Notes: a model not told the origin generated them from the sequence alone. Counted from the first letter of the stretch, positions 40,289-49,261 are shown. The stretch is DNA of 64,000 bases from Scatomonas sp963930955 (GCA_963930955.1 OZ006967.1:2728001-2792000); one strand, 5' to 3'. Numbers and translations are program-made.

Positions 40289-40894
40289 TTATTTAAACAG
40301 ACGGTACAGGAACCAGAGGAAGCCCCAGACGAACCATTCCGAAAACAGCATCACCAGGAAGGTTTCCGCGTCAAACCGCTCTGTCACGGTTTTCATAACG
40401 AATACTCCCTCCGTTACGTTGCCTTTGACGGTGAGAGTCTCCCCTTCCCCGCCCCCCGGCTGGAAGAAGAGATTGATGCCGTTGTTGTCGGCGGTTCCTG
40501 TCTCGGAAACCTCTACCACCATCTGTCTGCCCCTGCAGTCTGTAATGGCCGGAATTTTAAAGTAGTGGAGCTTTCTGGCCTTGATCTTATCTCCCGTTTC
40601 CTGGGCTTCGGACAGGACTTCCCCGGTGGCGGCGTCCCTTACCTCCACAGTCACCACTGCATCTTTATAATCGCCCAGAACATCCGCCTTGATCATAAAG
40701 CCGTCCAGCACATCCTCCTGGCACACGAAGGACTGGGAAACAGTCTGTCCCTCTGTCAGCACGCCGATGGCGGAGTAGACGGCGGTGTTTACGTTATTAT
40801 CATAGATCTTGTGGGTCTTGTTGGTGTTGCCGTACCAGACTGCCAGCAGGACCGTCAGTATCACTCCGATGATTACCGGTAATCTTTTCTTCAT
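40289..40894 (-). CDS. Two-helix membrane protein with extracellular beta domain
   Basis: 201 residues: an N-terminal membrane helix (6-22), an exported domain (about 30-175) and a C-terminal membrane helix (180-198). I do not recognise a named family. The domain, with SQSFVCQEDVLDGFMIKADV, VTVEVRDAATGEVL and NGINLFFQPGG, parallels the N-terminal domain of the DUF2142-type protein encoded at 56725-58686 (SEFIHCEQERLEGMILQ, LQIQLYQEGTLV, IFINGG). It therefore looks like the stand-alone version of that exported jelly-roll-like module. It lies between the exporter ATPase (18 bp upstream) and a glycosyltransferase, suggesting a part in export or surface assembly of the glycan. Confidence 0.65.
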   Translation of the reverse strand: MKKRLPVIIGVILTVLLAVWYGNTNKTHKIYDNNVNTAVYSAIGVLTEGQTVSQSFVCQEDVLDGFMIKADVLGDYKDAVVTVEVRDAATGEVLSEAQETGDKIKARKLHYFKIPAITDCRGRQMVVEVSETGTADNNGINLFFQPGGGEGETLTVKGNVTEGVFVMKTVTERFDAETFLVMLFSEWFVWGFLWFLYRLFK

Positions 40895-40912
40895 AACTTC
40901 TCCATTCGCCCC

Positions 40913-41647
40913 TCAGGACTTCTCATACTCGTCACAGTAAACCCGGGAATCTCCAAAGGCCCGGCGATGGCCTTTTTCCAGCCATACTACCTTGCTGCAG
41001 AGATTCTTTACCTGATTGATGCTGTGGGATACGAACAGCAGGGTAGTCCCTCCCTCCAGCATATGCCGGATCCTGGCCTCGCACTTCTCCTGGAAGCGGA
41101 AGTCTCCTACGGAGAGCACCTCGTCCACGATCAGCAGATCCGGCTGCCCGATGGTGGCAATGCCGAAGGCCAGCCGGGAGATCATACCGGAGGAAAAGTT
41201 CTTCACCGGGGTGTCCATAAAGGGCCCCAGTTCGGAGAACTCCACAATATCCTCATAGTACTGCTCCATTTCCTTCCGTCCGTGGCCCAGTATGGCCCCG
41301 TTGAGAAAAACGTTTTCCCGGGCCGTCAGATCAAAGTCAAAGCCGGCTCCCAGCTCAATGAGGGGGGCCATGGACCCGAAGACCTGGACCCTGCCTTTGG
41401 TGGGTTTCAGCACCCCGGCGATGATCTTCAGCATAGTGCTCTTGCCGCTGCCGTTCAGGCCGATAAGCCCCAGGGCTTCTCCCCGGCGCACCTCAAAGGA
41501 TACATCCTGGAGGGCCCAGAATTCATTAAAGGAAATCTGTTTCTTGATCGTTTTGATTATATATTCTTTCAGGCTGTCCACCCGCTCCGATGCCAGATTA
41601 AACCGCATGGAAACGTTGTCCACCTTCACCATCAAATCTTTTTCCAT
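40913..41647 (-). CDS. Polysaccharide ABC exporter ATPase (Wzt/TagH-like)
   Basis: The start at 41647 gives 244 residues (MEKDLMVKVDNVSMRF) with an AGAGGTG site overlapping the permease stop; a longer frame from 41701 would overlap the permease more and lacks a better site. It has Walker A GLNGSGKST, the signature FSSGMISRLAFG, Walker B LLIVDEVLSVGD and the insertion typical of polysaccharide and teichoic-acid exporters (NVFLNGAILGHGRKEM). It has no C-terminal sugar-binding domain, so chain recognition, if any, is done by other parts. It drives export of an undecaprenyl-linked polymer with the permease gene just upstream. Confidence 0.9.
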   Translation of the reverse strand: MEKDLMVKVDNVSMRFNLASERVDSLKEYIIKTIKKQISFNEFWALQDVSFEVRRGEALGLIGLNGSGKSTMLKIIAGVLKPTKGRVQVFGSMAPLIELGAGFDFDLTARENVFLNGAILGHGRKEMEQYYEDIVEFSELGPFMDTPVKNFSSGMISRLAFGIATIGQPDLLIVDEVLSVGDFRFQEKCEARIRHMLEGGTTLLFVSHSINQVKNLCSKVVWLEKGHRRAFGDSRVYCDEYEKS

Positions 41648-41655
41648 ATTCACCT

Positions 41656-42432
41656 CTACAGATTCAGGATAAAGCTGTCCTGCTTTCTGGCAAAGAGCCA
41701 CAGACCCAGGATCATCATGAGAACTCCCTCCGCCAGTCCCACCAGCACATGCATGGGATCCGGCAGGGTGCCGTTCAGCATTACATCCCGGTAGATCATC
41801 AGGTAGTTGGTAATGGGATTCAGCCGCACCACCCGGTACAGCCAGTTAGGCAGCAGGCTTAAGGCATAGATCACAGGGGTCAGATACATAAGTCCTGTGG
41901 TAAACACCCCGTACAGGTGGATGATGTCCCGGAACTTTACCGCCACCGTGGACAGGATCAGACCGAAGCCGAAACAGAACAGCACCAGCATGATCAGCGG
42001 AATGGGGAACAGGATCACCGTCCACCGCATTTCCACCCCGGTGACGATCATAACGATCAGCAGGGCGCAGTGGGAGGCCAGCACGTTAATGATGCTGGAA
42101 AGGATCCTGGACATGACAAACAGGTATTTCGGTATATAGACCTTCTTCAGAAGAGCCGCATTGTCCAGCATGGCCGACATGGCGGAACTGGTAGACTCCG
42201 AATAGAAATTGTAGATTACCTGTCCGCTCAGGATATACACCGGGTAATTCTCGATGTCAAAGCGGAACAAGTTGGAAAACACGATGGAAAGAATCACCAT
42301 CATAAACAGAGGGTTCAGCACGGTCCACAGAACCCCCAGCACGGATCTCCGGTATTTAATCTTAATATCTCTTGAAACCAATTCCTCCAGAAGCGGACGG
42401 AATTTCATAAAATTCTGAATATAAGTAGACAA
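41656..42432 (-). CDS. Polysaccharide ABC exporter permease (Wzm/TagG-like)
   Basis: ABC-2 type permease with six membrane helices; blocks RDIKIKYRRSVLGVLWTVLNPLFMM, GQVIYNFYSES, and LTPVIYALSLLPNWLYRVVRLNPITNYLMIYRD are typical. The frame is open back to a TTG at 42468, but this lies inside the leader hairpin. The TTG at 42432 has AGAGG 7 nt upstream and gives a 258-residue protein starting MSTYIQNFMKFRPLL, which fits the family. It is the first gene of the operon permease-ATPase-two-helix protein-glycosyltransferase, behind a consensus promoter and a 255-nt leader. Confidence 0.88.
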   Translation of the reverse strand: MSTYIQNFMKFRPLLEELVSRDIKIKYRRSVLGVLWTVLNPLFMMVILSIVFSNLFRFDIENYPVYILSGQVIYNFYSESTSSAMSAMLDNAALLKKVYIPKYLFVMSRILSSIINVLASHCALLIVMIVTGVEMRWTVILFPIPLIMLVLFCFGFGLILSTVAVKFRDIIHLYGVFTTGLMYLTPVIYALSLLPNWLYRVVRLNPITNYLMIYRDVMLNGTLPDPMHVLVGLAEGVLMMILGLWLFARKQDSFILNL

Positions 42433-42452
42433 ATCCTTACCTCTGCTTATAG

Positions 42453-42501
42453 TAGCGTCCGTGTACAAGGGGCAATACGCTCTCCTTGTACACGGATGCT
42501 A
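42453..42501 (-). repeat. Short copy of the leader inverted repeat
   Basis: 49 bp with 18-bp near-perfect arms (TAGCGTCCGTGTACAAGG and CCTTGTACACGGATGCTA). Its minus-strand 3' arm and adjoining loop match the 3' side of the 165-bp copy over about 30 nt (GAGCGTRTTGCCCCTTGTACAC), so it looks like an internally deleted duplicate. In RNA it would be a strong hairpin ending 20 nt before the start codon. Confidence 0.82.
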
Positions 42502-42522
42502 GTTTTCTTCTTTTCCAAATGC

Positions 42523-42687
42523 TAGCATCAGTGTACAAGGGGCAACACGCTCCAAACCGCGTAATTTCGGTGATTTTCTGTGTTATCCTCAATCGGCGTA
42601 CAGAGACGTACGCGGAGGGAAAGTAACGCGGAAGGAGCTCAAATCAGCCCTTCAACGACCGTATTGTCCCCTTGTACACTGATGCTA
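42523..42687 (-). repeat. 165-bp inverted-repeat element in the exporter leader
   Basis: Perfect 20-bp arms TAGCATCAGTGTACAAGGGG (42523-42542) and its complement (42668-42687) enclose 125 bp with an inner hairpin GCGTAC-GTCTCT-GTACGC. The right end coincides with the predicted transcription start. It could be a MITE-like element, a leader RNA domain, or both. One arm recurs alone before the HtrA gene. Confidence 0.85.
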
Positions 42688-42693
42688 TCTGCT

Positions 42694-42722
42694 ATTATAA
42701 GCAGAGACGCCCTGTTTGTCAA
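42694..42722 (-). promoter_or_regulatory. Consensus promoter of the exporter operon
   Basis: Minus strand TTGACA (42717-42722), 17-nt spacer, TATAAT (42694-42699), identical to the sigma-A consensus. The predicted start falls at about 42687, the first base of the 165-bp inverted repeat. Confidence 0.85.
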
Positions 42723-42759
42723 CCGGCTTCCCGGGGGACAAACAAGGGCCTCTCCGCTG

Positions 42760-44199
42760 TCAGATTCTCTCTCCGTAAAGGAAGCTCATATCTGCTTCCC
42801 CGCCTTCTATGGTGTTCTTAAAGTAATAGCGGGTGTCTCTCCACACTGCCAGGGTGTCGCTGGCGTCTCCGCCCCAGTCTCCTGCCAGCACCCGGTCTGC
42901 TTCCCGGCCGTAGGCAATGACCCGGTCCGCCTCTCCGCCGGAGAGGCTGTCTTTAAAATAATAGGTATTGCCGATCCGGCCGCAGAGGGTGTCGATCCCG
43001 TCTCCGTCCCAATCCCCGATCAGGGTTTCCTCCCAGGGGGCTACCTGGTACAGGTCCAGGTAGTTGGCTATCCCCCGGGCATCCGCCTCCGCCAGTTCCC
43101 TTCTGGCTTCCGGAGTGCTCAGATGATTCCGGAAATCCTCCTGGTTGTTCAGGAAGCCGTGCTCCACAATAATCGAAGGCACGTCCAGGATCTGGCCGTA
43201 GCGGACAATGCCGTAGTAGTCGGAAACGCTGCCGTCTTCGTAAACGTCCTCCGGCTCATCTCCCATGCGGATCACAAATCCTCTGTCTTCAAATCCCAGC
43301 TCCACCAGCTCATCCAGAATGGACCGGGCCAGGGCCTGGCCCTCCTCTGCGTTTTCCGGATTGTAGGTGCCGATCTTGGCCACCATGGCCTCCACGCCGC
43401 TGGCCGTGGTCTCCTGCTCGTTATCATCTCCGGCGGCATTCAGATGAATGCTCACCAGAATATCCGCATCCAGCTCTGCAGCGTACTCTACCCGCTCCTT
43501 CAGAGTGGGAGTGGTCTCCCCGTCCCGGGTGAGATACACCTGGACATTGGCGTAGGTTTCCAGTTCTTCCTTCAGATATTCCGCGATCTCCAGATTAATG
43601 ATCTCTTCCCGGTACAAAATGCCATCCCAGGTTTTGCAGGTGCCCGGGGAATCGGGACCGTGGCCGGGATCAATGACCACGACCCGCTCTCCATCCTCTC
43701 CTTCTTCAGAAAGGCTCTGGATGGCAGACGGAGGCTGTCCGGTCTCTTCCAGGGCCTGCCGGATCGCCTGGGGGTTTTCCTCCGCGTCGGTGACAATGTA
43801 TTCCTCTACCGCCTCATACTCTCCCGCTGTTTCCTCTTCCCCGGAAATCCGGATCCCTTCCTGGCTGTCCAGCTCCCCAAGCTGGCTCAGAAAGGCCTCC
43901 CCGTCCAGAAGTCCTTCCGCCCGGATCAGCTCCGCCTCCTCCGGCAGGTGAAACGCCGCCACATTGGCAATGGCCTCTCCGGCCACCTGCATCTCCCGGC
44001 CGTTTTCCGCCACGGTCAGCAGAACCTCCGACAGGGTCTGGTCCTCTTTGCCGATCTGGATGAAAACATCCTTTCCGGTTTCCGAGGGAGCTTCCACAAT
44101 GTATCCGGGCTCCGGATTCTGAACTGCTTCTTCTGCCCGTACCGGCGCTGCCCCAAGGGCCAGCAGCAGGATTCCTAAAATCCATGGATATGCTTTCAT
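42760..44199 (-). CDS. N-acetylmuramoyl-L-alanine amidase with C-terminal FG-GAP-like repeats
   Basis: The ATG at 44199 gives 479 residues with a signal peptide (1-22); a longer frame would run into the UGD gene. Residues 35-165 are an extracytoplasmic region of unknown fold. The amidase_3 domain (about 172-385) has VIDPGHG (His180, zinc), a zinc-ligand Glu in YREEIINLEIA, SIHLNAA (second His) and VEHGFLNN (catalytic Glu). It cuts the bond between MurNAc and the stem peptide. The C-terminus carries two 45-residue repeats (IGDWDGDGIDTLCGRIGNTYYFKDSLSGGEAD...) shared with the protein at 50358-52856. It overlaps the UGD stop by 4 bp (ATGA) and ends an operon of four overlapping genes. Confidence 0.9.
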   Translation of the reverse strand: MKAYPWILGILLLALGAAPVRAEEAVQNPEPGYIVEAPSETGKDVFIQIGKEDQTLSEVLLTVAENGREMQVAGEAIANVAAFHLPEEAELIRAEGLLDGEAFLSQLGELDSQEGIRISGEEETAGEYEAVEEYIVTDAEENPQAIRQALEETGQPPSAIQSLSEEGEDGERVVVIDPGHGPDSPGTCKTWDGILYREEIINLEIAEYLKEELETYANVQVYLTRDGETTPTLKERVEYAAELDADILVSIHLNAAGDDNEQETTASGVEAMVAKIGTYNPENAEEGQALARSILDELVELGFEDRGFVIRMGDEPEDVYEDGSVSDYYGIVRYGQILDVPSIIVEHGFLNNQEDFRNHLSTPEARRELAEADARGIANYLDLYQVAPWEETLIGDWDGDGIDTLCGRIGNTYYFKDSLSGGEADRVIAYGREADRVLAGDWGGDASDTLAVWRDTRYYFKNTIEGGEADMSFLYGERI

Positions 44200-45518
44200 T
44201 TTTCTTTGGTCACCTCCAGATTCTGTATGGTCCTGCGCCCGATGGAGTTGTAGATCACCGGATAGTCCGCAAAGTCCTCCGCTTTGTAGCAGTTTCTTCC
44301 GTCCAGGATCACCGGCCGCTTCATGGCCCGGCAGAAATCCTCCGGTTTTAACCTCAGGATCTCCGGCCATTCTGTAAAGATCAGGCAGAGCTCCGCCCCT
44401 TCCAGGGCCTCCTCCGGAGTCCGGCAGTAGGTGAGCTTCCCCGGGTAAAGGGCGTCGAAATCCTTCTCCGCCACCGGGTCGTATGCCCGAAGCTCCGCCC
44501 CGTCGTCCAGAAGGATTCCTACGTTGCGGATGGAGGGAGCCTCCCGGAGATCGTTGGTTCCGGGCTTAAAGGTCAGTCCCAGCACCGCCACCTTTACCCC
44601 CTCCAGAGAATCGTAATACTGGCGGGCTTTTTTGATCAGCTTCAGCTTCTGGTTGTCATTGACCTCTATGGCCGCCTTGATGGTCTTGAACTCTGTATCG
44701 TAATAGTTTCCCAGCCAGTGCAGGGCCTTGGTGTCCTTGGGGAAGCAGGAACCTCCGTAGCCGATGCCCGCCTTCAGGAAACGGCTGCCGATCCGCTGGT
44801 CAAAGCCCATGCCTCTGGCCACGTCCTCAATATCCGCCCCCATGGCCTCGCAGAAATTCGCCACTTCATTAATATAGGAAATTTTCAGGGCCAGAAAATC
44901 ATTGGAGGCGTATTTGATCATTTCCGCGCTGCGGCGGTTGGTCACCAGTTTAGGGGCGTCAAAGGTTTCATAAACCTGCTCCAGCACCTGTCTGGCCCGG
45001 CGAGTTTCCGCCCCTATTACGATCCGGGAGGCGTGAAGCGTGTCCCGGACGGCGGTTCCCTGGGACAGGAATTCCGGGTTGGAGGCAATATCCACCTGCA
45101 CCGGGCGGGCCAGCCGCTCCCGCACATAATTTTCCAGCCGGTCATTGGTGCCGATGGGAACGGTGGATTTAACCACGATGACACAGTCCCGCTCCAGGGA
45201 TTCCGCAATCTGTCCCGCCACTTTGTACACATATTTCAGGTTGGCGGAGCCGTCCACCTTCTCCGGAGTTCCTACCCCGATAAAAATGACCTCCGCGTCC
45301 CGGTAGGCCTCCCGGTAATCGGTAGTAAAGGCCAGACGCTGCCGGTTCCGGTCCATAAGCTCCTGCAGCCCCTCTTCATAAATGGGGGCCTTGCCCTGGC
45401 GCATGATCTGGATTTTTTTCTCATCCACGTCCACGCAGGTGACCTGGTGTCCGTGCTCCGCCAGACAGACTCCTGTTACCAGGCCTACGTATCCTGTTCC
45501 CGCCACTGCTATCTTCAT
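44196..45518 (-). CDS. ugd: UDP-glucose 6-dehydrogenase
   Basis: 440 residues; oxidises UDP-glucose to UDP-glucuronate with two NAD. The N-terminal loop GTGYVGLVTGVCLAEHGH, SNPEFLSQGTA, catalytic GYGGSCFPKD with Cys258, and GLTFKPGTNDLREAPS are all present. It supplies glucuronic acid, or uronate-derived sugars, to the polymer made by the surrounding genes. It overlaps both neighbours by 4 bp (YfhO-type gene upstream, amidase downstream), so the set is translationally coupled. UDP-ManNAc dehydrogenase is less likely from the motifs. Confidence 0.92.
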   Translation of the reverse strand: MKIAVAGTGYVGLVTGVCLAEHGHQVTCVDVDEKKIQIMRQGKAPIYEEGLQELMDRNRQRLAFTTDYREAYRDAEVIFIGVGTPEKVDGSANLKYVYKVAGQIAESLERDCVIVVKSTVPIGTNDRLENYVRERLARPVQVDIASNPEFLSQGTAVRDTLHASRIVIGAETRRARQVLEQVYETFDAPKLVTNRRSAEMIKYASNDFLALKISYINEVANFCEAMGADIEDVARGMGFDQRIGSRFLKAGIGYGGSCFPKDTKALHWLGNYYDTEFKTIKAAIEVNDNQKLKLIKKARQYYDSLEGVKVAVLGLTFKPGTNDLREAPSIRNVGILLDDGAELRAYDPVAEKDFDALYPGKLTYCRTPEEALEGAELCLIFTEWPEILRLKPEDFCRAMKRPVILDGRNCYKAEDFADYPVIYNSIGRRTIQNLEVTKEK

Positions 45519-48199
45519 GCTTGTACCTCCAGCTTGTTCTGTATCTTTCTTCTGAATATTAAGAGCAGCACCGCCGCCCCGGAGGCGGCTCCTGTGGCGC
45601 TGTACATATCATAGTAGATTTCCGGATCGTACCGGAACTCCACCAGGCTGTCTCCTCCGGGCACCTCCACGGCCCGGAACAGGCAGTTGCTCTTCAGGAG
45701 CTCCTGCTCCTCTCCGTTGACATACACCTTCCAGTTCCCGTCATTATACTCATTGAGCATCAGAAGCTTGGGAGATCCGGTGTGCACCTCCACCGTCACC
45801 GTATCGTCGCTCCGGTCCGTGATCTCTGCTCGGTCCGACTCCTCCAGAGGGCTGTAGGTTTCCCCGGACAGTTTCTCCGCCTCCTCCTCCGTAAGGAAGG
45901 CGGTGTGCTTCTCATACTCCTCCGCCATCTGATTCAGGATCTCTCCGGCGGTCCCGGTTTTCACCGTATCCGCCAGCTCCACCCGGTCTGTATAGGCCTC
46001 CAGTTCCTCGGTGACCAGACCGTCCTCTCCCACATAAGCAATGTTGTAGAAGCAGGTAAACCACAGCTTCTGGTCACAGAGCTGTCCCTTCACAGAGATC
46101 CGGGAGTCACCGGAGGCAGCTACGGTATACAGGGACAGGGAGCGGTCCGCCGGAGTGTTGGTGGTGATCTCCATCCGGTATTCCCGGCCGGCTTCCAGGT
46201 GATTGTCTCCCAGTTCCAGTAAAAAGCTGCTGTTGTCCTCCAGACCGGTCATGGAAAAAGCGCCGGAATACTGAACCTCTCCGGTTTCCGGGTCGGAAAA
46301 GGTCAGAAGCAGCTGATCCCCCTCCTGGTACCGGCACTGATTGGTGCCTACCAGAATGGCCAGGACCCCGGGGGAATCCTGCTGAAATTCCAGAAGCTGC
46401 TCCGCCGGGCTGTCTTCGTAAACCGGCCCTGCCGGAAGCAGGGCTTCCTCTGCCGGGGGAACCGCGTGCACCAGATATTTTACCCCCAGATACTGGAGCA
46501 GTTCCCGGTCCGCGTCTTCCGTCAGCACAAAACGGGTGGGACTTGGAAAACCTTCCGGATCCAGGCGCTCATAATATCCGGCCATATCCTCATTGGTAAG
46601 GGTAAAATTGTGGGAGCGGATGTCCTCCAGGCCGTAAAAAATATTGGTATTGGCAAAAAGGGTCCATTCCCCTGTGGCAGTGATCCGTGCCTCCCCGTCC
46701 TGCTCCTGGAGAAAACGGATGGTGTCCGTAGCCGGAGGGATGGCCTCCGCCTCCTTCTCCACCATAGGCAGGTTGGCTTTCGCAAAGGATCCGGTCTCCA
46801 GCACCGTCACCAGGCAGAGACCTCCCAGGATCAGGCTTCCGGGGATCTTTTTTACCAGAAAAGCCAGCAGCAGCAGACCGATGCAGGCCATCTCCAGCAG
46901 ATAGATCCCGAATTCCCGGGTATGGCCCTGGTCCCGGTACACGGAATAGGTCCAGAAAAACCCAAGGCCCAGGAACGCCAGAGCCCCCAGCACAAACAGA
47001 CAGGTCTTTCCCTTATGCCGGCAGTAATCCTCCCGGTTCACCGCCATATCGTTCAGGTTCAGTCCTCCTATGACCACCAGGATAAAATCCATCAGGCAGA
47101 CCAGACGGAACTTGTGAGAGGTATTCAAAAGGGGCAGGCGGGTGTAGATAAAATCCAGACTGTGGGTAAAAAGCAGCACCGTCACCAGAGCCAGGGAAAC
47201 CGTCCAGAAAACCATCCGCTTCTTTTTCCGGAAATTATAGGCGGTAAAGATCAGCATGGCCGCCATCAGCACTCCTGCGTAAATGGTGGATTCGTTTACG
47301 TGATATTCCGTATGGATCCGCAGATGAGGCATGAACAATGTCTGAAGATACTCCGGATCCAGGATCCAGGAAGAAAGCCGGGTCCGGGAATCCGCGTAGC
47401 CGTTGGCTCCCACGGAATTCAAAAGAGTCACCAGATAGGGCATGCTGCCCAGAACCCCCAGGGCTACAGAAAGCAGGGTGCCAAAATACACCTGGAAGAT
47501 CCGTTTCCAGCCGGGACGCCAGATCCAGAAGGTGCGGAACAGCACGTAGGCAGCCAGCAGATACATATAGTAAGCCGCATAGGTGGGCATGCCCGCCGTC
47601 AGCATCAGGTACACGGCGGCGCTAAGGCCCAGACCGTACAGGATCTTCCGGGAGGTCAGGAACCGCTCAAAGAAGAAAAAGGCCAGGGGGGCGAAGGCCG
47701 CCACATCGCTGTGCTGCCAGCCCAGCCAGAGAACCACCACCGAGGAAAAGCAGTAGCTTCCCCCCGCAATGGCCGCCGCCATTTTCCGGCAGCCGAAGGC
47801 CCTCATCAGCAGATACATACCCAGAAAGGCCAGGGCAAATTCCGCTATCGCCCGCAGAAGGGTGGCGGCTTCCAGGGGCAGGAGATACAGATAATTCAGC
47901 GGATACATCCAGCTGGAAGCATCCACGGGAGCCCCTAGGCCGGTATCCGCATCCCAGAACTCCAGAATGGTCCCGTCGCTGATGGTGGTGTACATGGCCG
48001 GCAGATAGGAATCGATAATATCCGTCATCACCGGCCCCTCTGTGGAAACCTCCAGGGAATCCCAGGGCTGGTTCATGTACATCATGTTGGCGTAGGACAT
48101 CTGGTATTTTCCGAAAAAGAAATTTGAAAACACAAAAAGGATGGCGGCCAGAATTCCCGCCAGCAGCAGCCAGTTAATTTTTTTCAGAAGTCTTTTCAT
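45515..48199 (-). CDS. YfhO-family polytopic membrane protein
   Basis: 894 residues with about twelve to thirteen membrane helices in the first 480 residues, an exported domain of about 380 residues and a final helix near 870-885. The N-terminal exported loop after helix 1 (DIIDSYLPAMYTTISDGTILEFWDADTGLGAP) resembles the acidic catalytic loop of GT-C glycosyltransferases, and YfhO proteins are linked to glycosylation of lipoteichoic acid or other wall polymers. The exported C-terminal half has YLGVKYLVH and GNWKVYVNGEEQELL blocks typical of the family. It probably adds sugars from lipid carriers on the outer face. Start overlaps the upstream glycosyltransferase gene by 26 bp. Confidence 0.82.
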   Translation of the reverse strand: MKRLLKKINWLLLAGILAAILFVFSNFFFGKYQMSYANMMYMNQPWDSLEVSTEGPVMTDIIDSYLPAMYTTISDGTILEFWDADTGLGAPVDASSWMYPLNYLYLLPLEAATLLRAIAEFALAFLGMYLLMRAFGCRKMAAAIAGGSYCFSSVVVLWLGWQHSDVAAFAPLAFFFFERFLTSRKILYGLGLSAAVYLMLTAGMPTYAAYYMYLLAAYVLFRTFWIWRPGWKRIFQVYFGTLLSVALGVLGSMPYLVTLLNSVGANGYADSRTRLSSWILDPEYLQTLFMPHLRIHTEYHVNESTIYAGVLMAAMLIFTAYNFRKKKRMVFWTVSLALVTVLLFTHSLDFIYTRLPLLNTSHKFRLVCLMDFILVVIGGLNLNDMAVNREDYCRHKGKTCLFVLGALAFLGLGFFWTYSVYRDQGHTREFGIYLLEMACIGLLLLAFLVKKIPGSLILGGLCLVTVLETGSFAKANLPMVEKEAEAIPPATDTIRFLQEQDGEARITATGEWTLFANTNIFYGLEDIRSHNFTLTNEDMAGYYERLDPEGFPSPTRFVLTEDADRELLQYLGVKYLVHAVPPAEEALLPAGPVYEDSPAEQLLEFQQDSPGVLAILVGTNQCRYQEGDQLLLTFSDPETGEVQYSGAFSMTGLEDNSSFLLELGDNHLEAGREYRMEITTNTPADRSLSLYTVAASGDSRISVKGQLCDQKLWFTCFYNIAYVGEDGLVTEELEAYTDRVELADTVKTGTAGEILNQMAEEYEKHTAFLTEEEAEKLSGETYSPLEESDRAEITDRSDDTVTVEVHTGSPKLLMLNEYNDGNWKVYVNGEEQELLKSNCLFRAVEVPGGDSLVEFRYDPEIYYDMYSATGAASGAAVLLLIFRRKIQNKLEVQA

Positions 48200-49181
48200 A
48201 CGAACCTCTTTCCTTTTTGATTTCCAGAATTTTTTCCGCCAGGGCGGCGCTGTCCCCCATCTTCACAAAATAGATCCCCGGATCCTTTTCCGAATACAGT
48301 TCGTGATTGGCGGGATTTTCTCCCAGGATCATGGGCTTGCCCATGGACCGGTAGATGTAGGCCTTGCCGGGAATGGTCCGCCGGGCTTTCTGGATAGAAT
48401 CGCAGAAATGGCCGGCCAGGCAGAGATCGGAGAAGGCAATATAGTCCGACAGCTTCTCCTGGTCCAGCCAGGAAATGTAGTGAATGTTGTTTCCCTTGGG
48501 AGCCTGCATTTTTTCCCCCACAGGCCCGATGATGTAGAAGCAGATATCCTCCCGGTCCTTCAGAAGCTCCGCCGCCCCCAGGACAATGTCCACCCCCTGA
48601 AGGGGCAGGACGCTGCCGAAATACAGCACGGCAAATTTCCCCTCCGCCTCTCTTGGGCGGGGTACCGGATGGGGATGGTAGATCTCCCAGTCCGCCTCCA
48701 GATACAGCACCCGGATCTTTTCCGGATCCGCCCCCAGCTCCCGGCAGAAATAGTCCCCGTGGGCTCTGGTGTCCGCCAGGATCACATCTCCCCGGCTCAG
48801 GGTCTTCCGGTCCAGGGCCAGAAGCCGTTTTCCCAGGAATGAGTCCGGGGCGGCCTTTTTCCTGTCAAAGCAGAAGGTATCATACAGGGAAATAAAAAAA
48901 TCCATATAGAGCCGGGTTTTTCTCAGCTTCCAGCCCCAGAAGGGGACTACCAGCTGGGGGGCGAAGCCCAGGAACACTGCCTGGTACCGGCTCGGGCGGA
49001 GGGTCAGCAGTTCCCGGAACACCTTCAAAAGCCGCCTGGGATAGCTGGAATCCGGAAAGGCGATTACGTCTACCCGGGCCGCCTGCTCTTTCAGGAGACG
49101 GATCTCCTGGGTATTTCTCAGGTAATCCAGATTTTTGGTGGAAATAAAAAGTACCCTTTTCCCTTTTAATTCTTCAAACAT
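48174..49181 (-). CDS. GT4-like (GT-B fold) glycosyltransferase
   Basis: 335 residues. An N-terminal Rossmann-like half (KRVLFISTKNLDYLRNTQEIRLL) is followed by a C-terminal half with VLYFGSVLPLQGVDIVLGAAELL, FYIIGPVGE, YISWLDQEKLSDYIAFSDLCLAGHF and AYIYRSMGKPMILGE, the usual donor-binding pattern. The E-x7-E motif is not obvious, so it is a divergent member. It begins the operon with the YfhO-type protein, UGD and amidase. Its substrate is unknown, but the neighbours suggest a cell-envelope glycan. A hairpin at 49216-49256 separates it from the preceding gene. Confidence 0.8.
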   Translation of the reverse strand: MFEELKGKRVLFISTKNLDYLRNTQEIRLLKEQAARVDVIAFPDSSYPRRLLKVFRELLTLRPSRYQAVFLGFAPQLVVPFWGWKLRKTRLYMDFFISLYDTFCFDRKKAAPDSFLGKRLLALDRKTLSRGDVILADTRAHGDYFCRELGADPEKIRVLYLEADWEIYHPHPVPRPREAEGKFAVLYFGSVLPLQGVDIVLGAAELLKDREDICFYIIGPVGEKMQAPKGNNIHYISWLDQEKLSDYIAFSDLCLAGHFCDSIQKARRTIPGKAYIYRSMGKPMILGENPANHELYSEKDPGIYFVKMGDSAALAEKILEIKKERGSYEKTSEKN

Positions 49182-49215
49182 GGTCTGCTCCTATCTGATA
49201 TGCGCTCTTAACCGG

Positions 49216-49256
49216 GAATAAGCCCTCTCTTCTTTCAAAGAGCAAAGGGCTTATCC
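49216..49256 (-). terminator. Hairpin after the DPM1-like glycosyltransferase gene
   Basis: GGATAAGCCCT pairs with AGGGCTTATTC with one mismatch, 5 nt after the stop codon; a T-run is short. It may let part of the transcription continue into the next gene, for which I see no convincing promoter. Confidence 0.6.
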
Positions 49257-49261
49257 ATGTT

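Noticed and set aside
42433..42468. Upstream TTG start for the exporter permease
   Set aside because: It lies in the 3' arm of the leader hairpin without a ribosome binding site; the TTG at 42432 has AGAGG at proper spacing.
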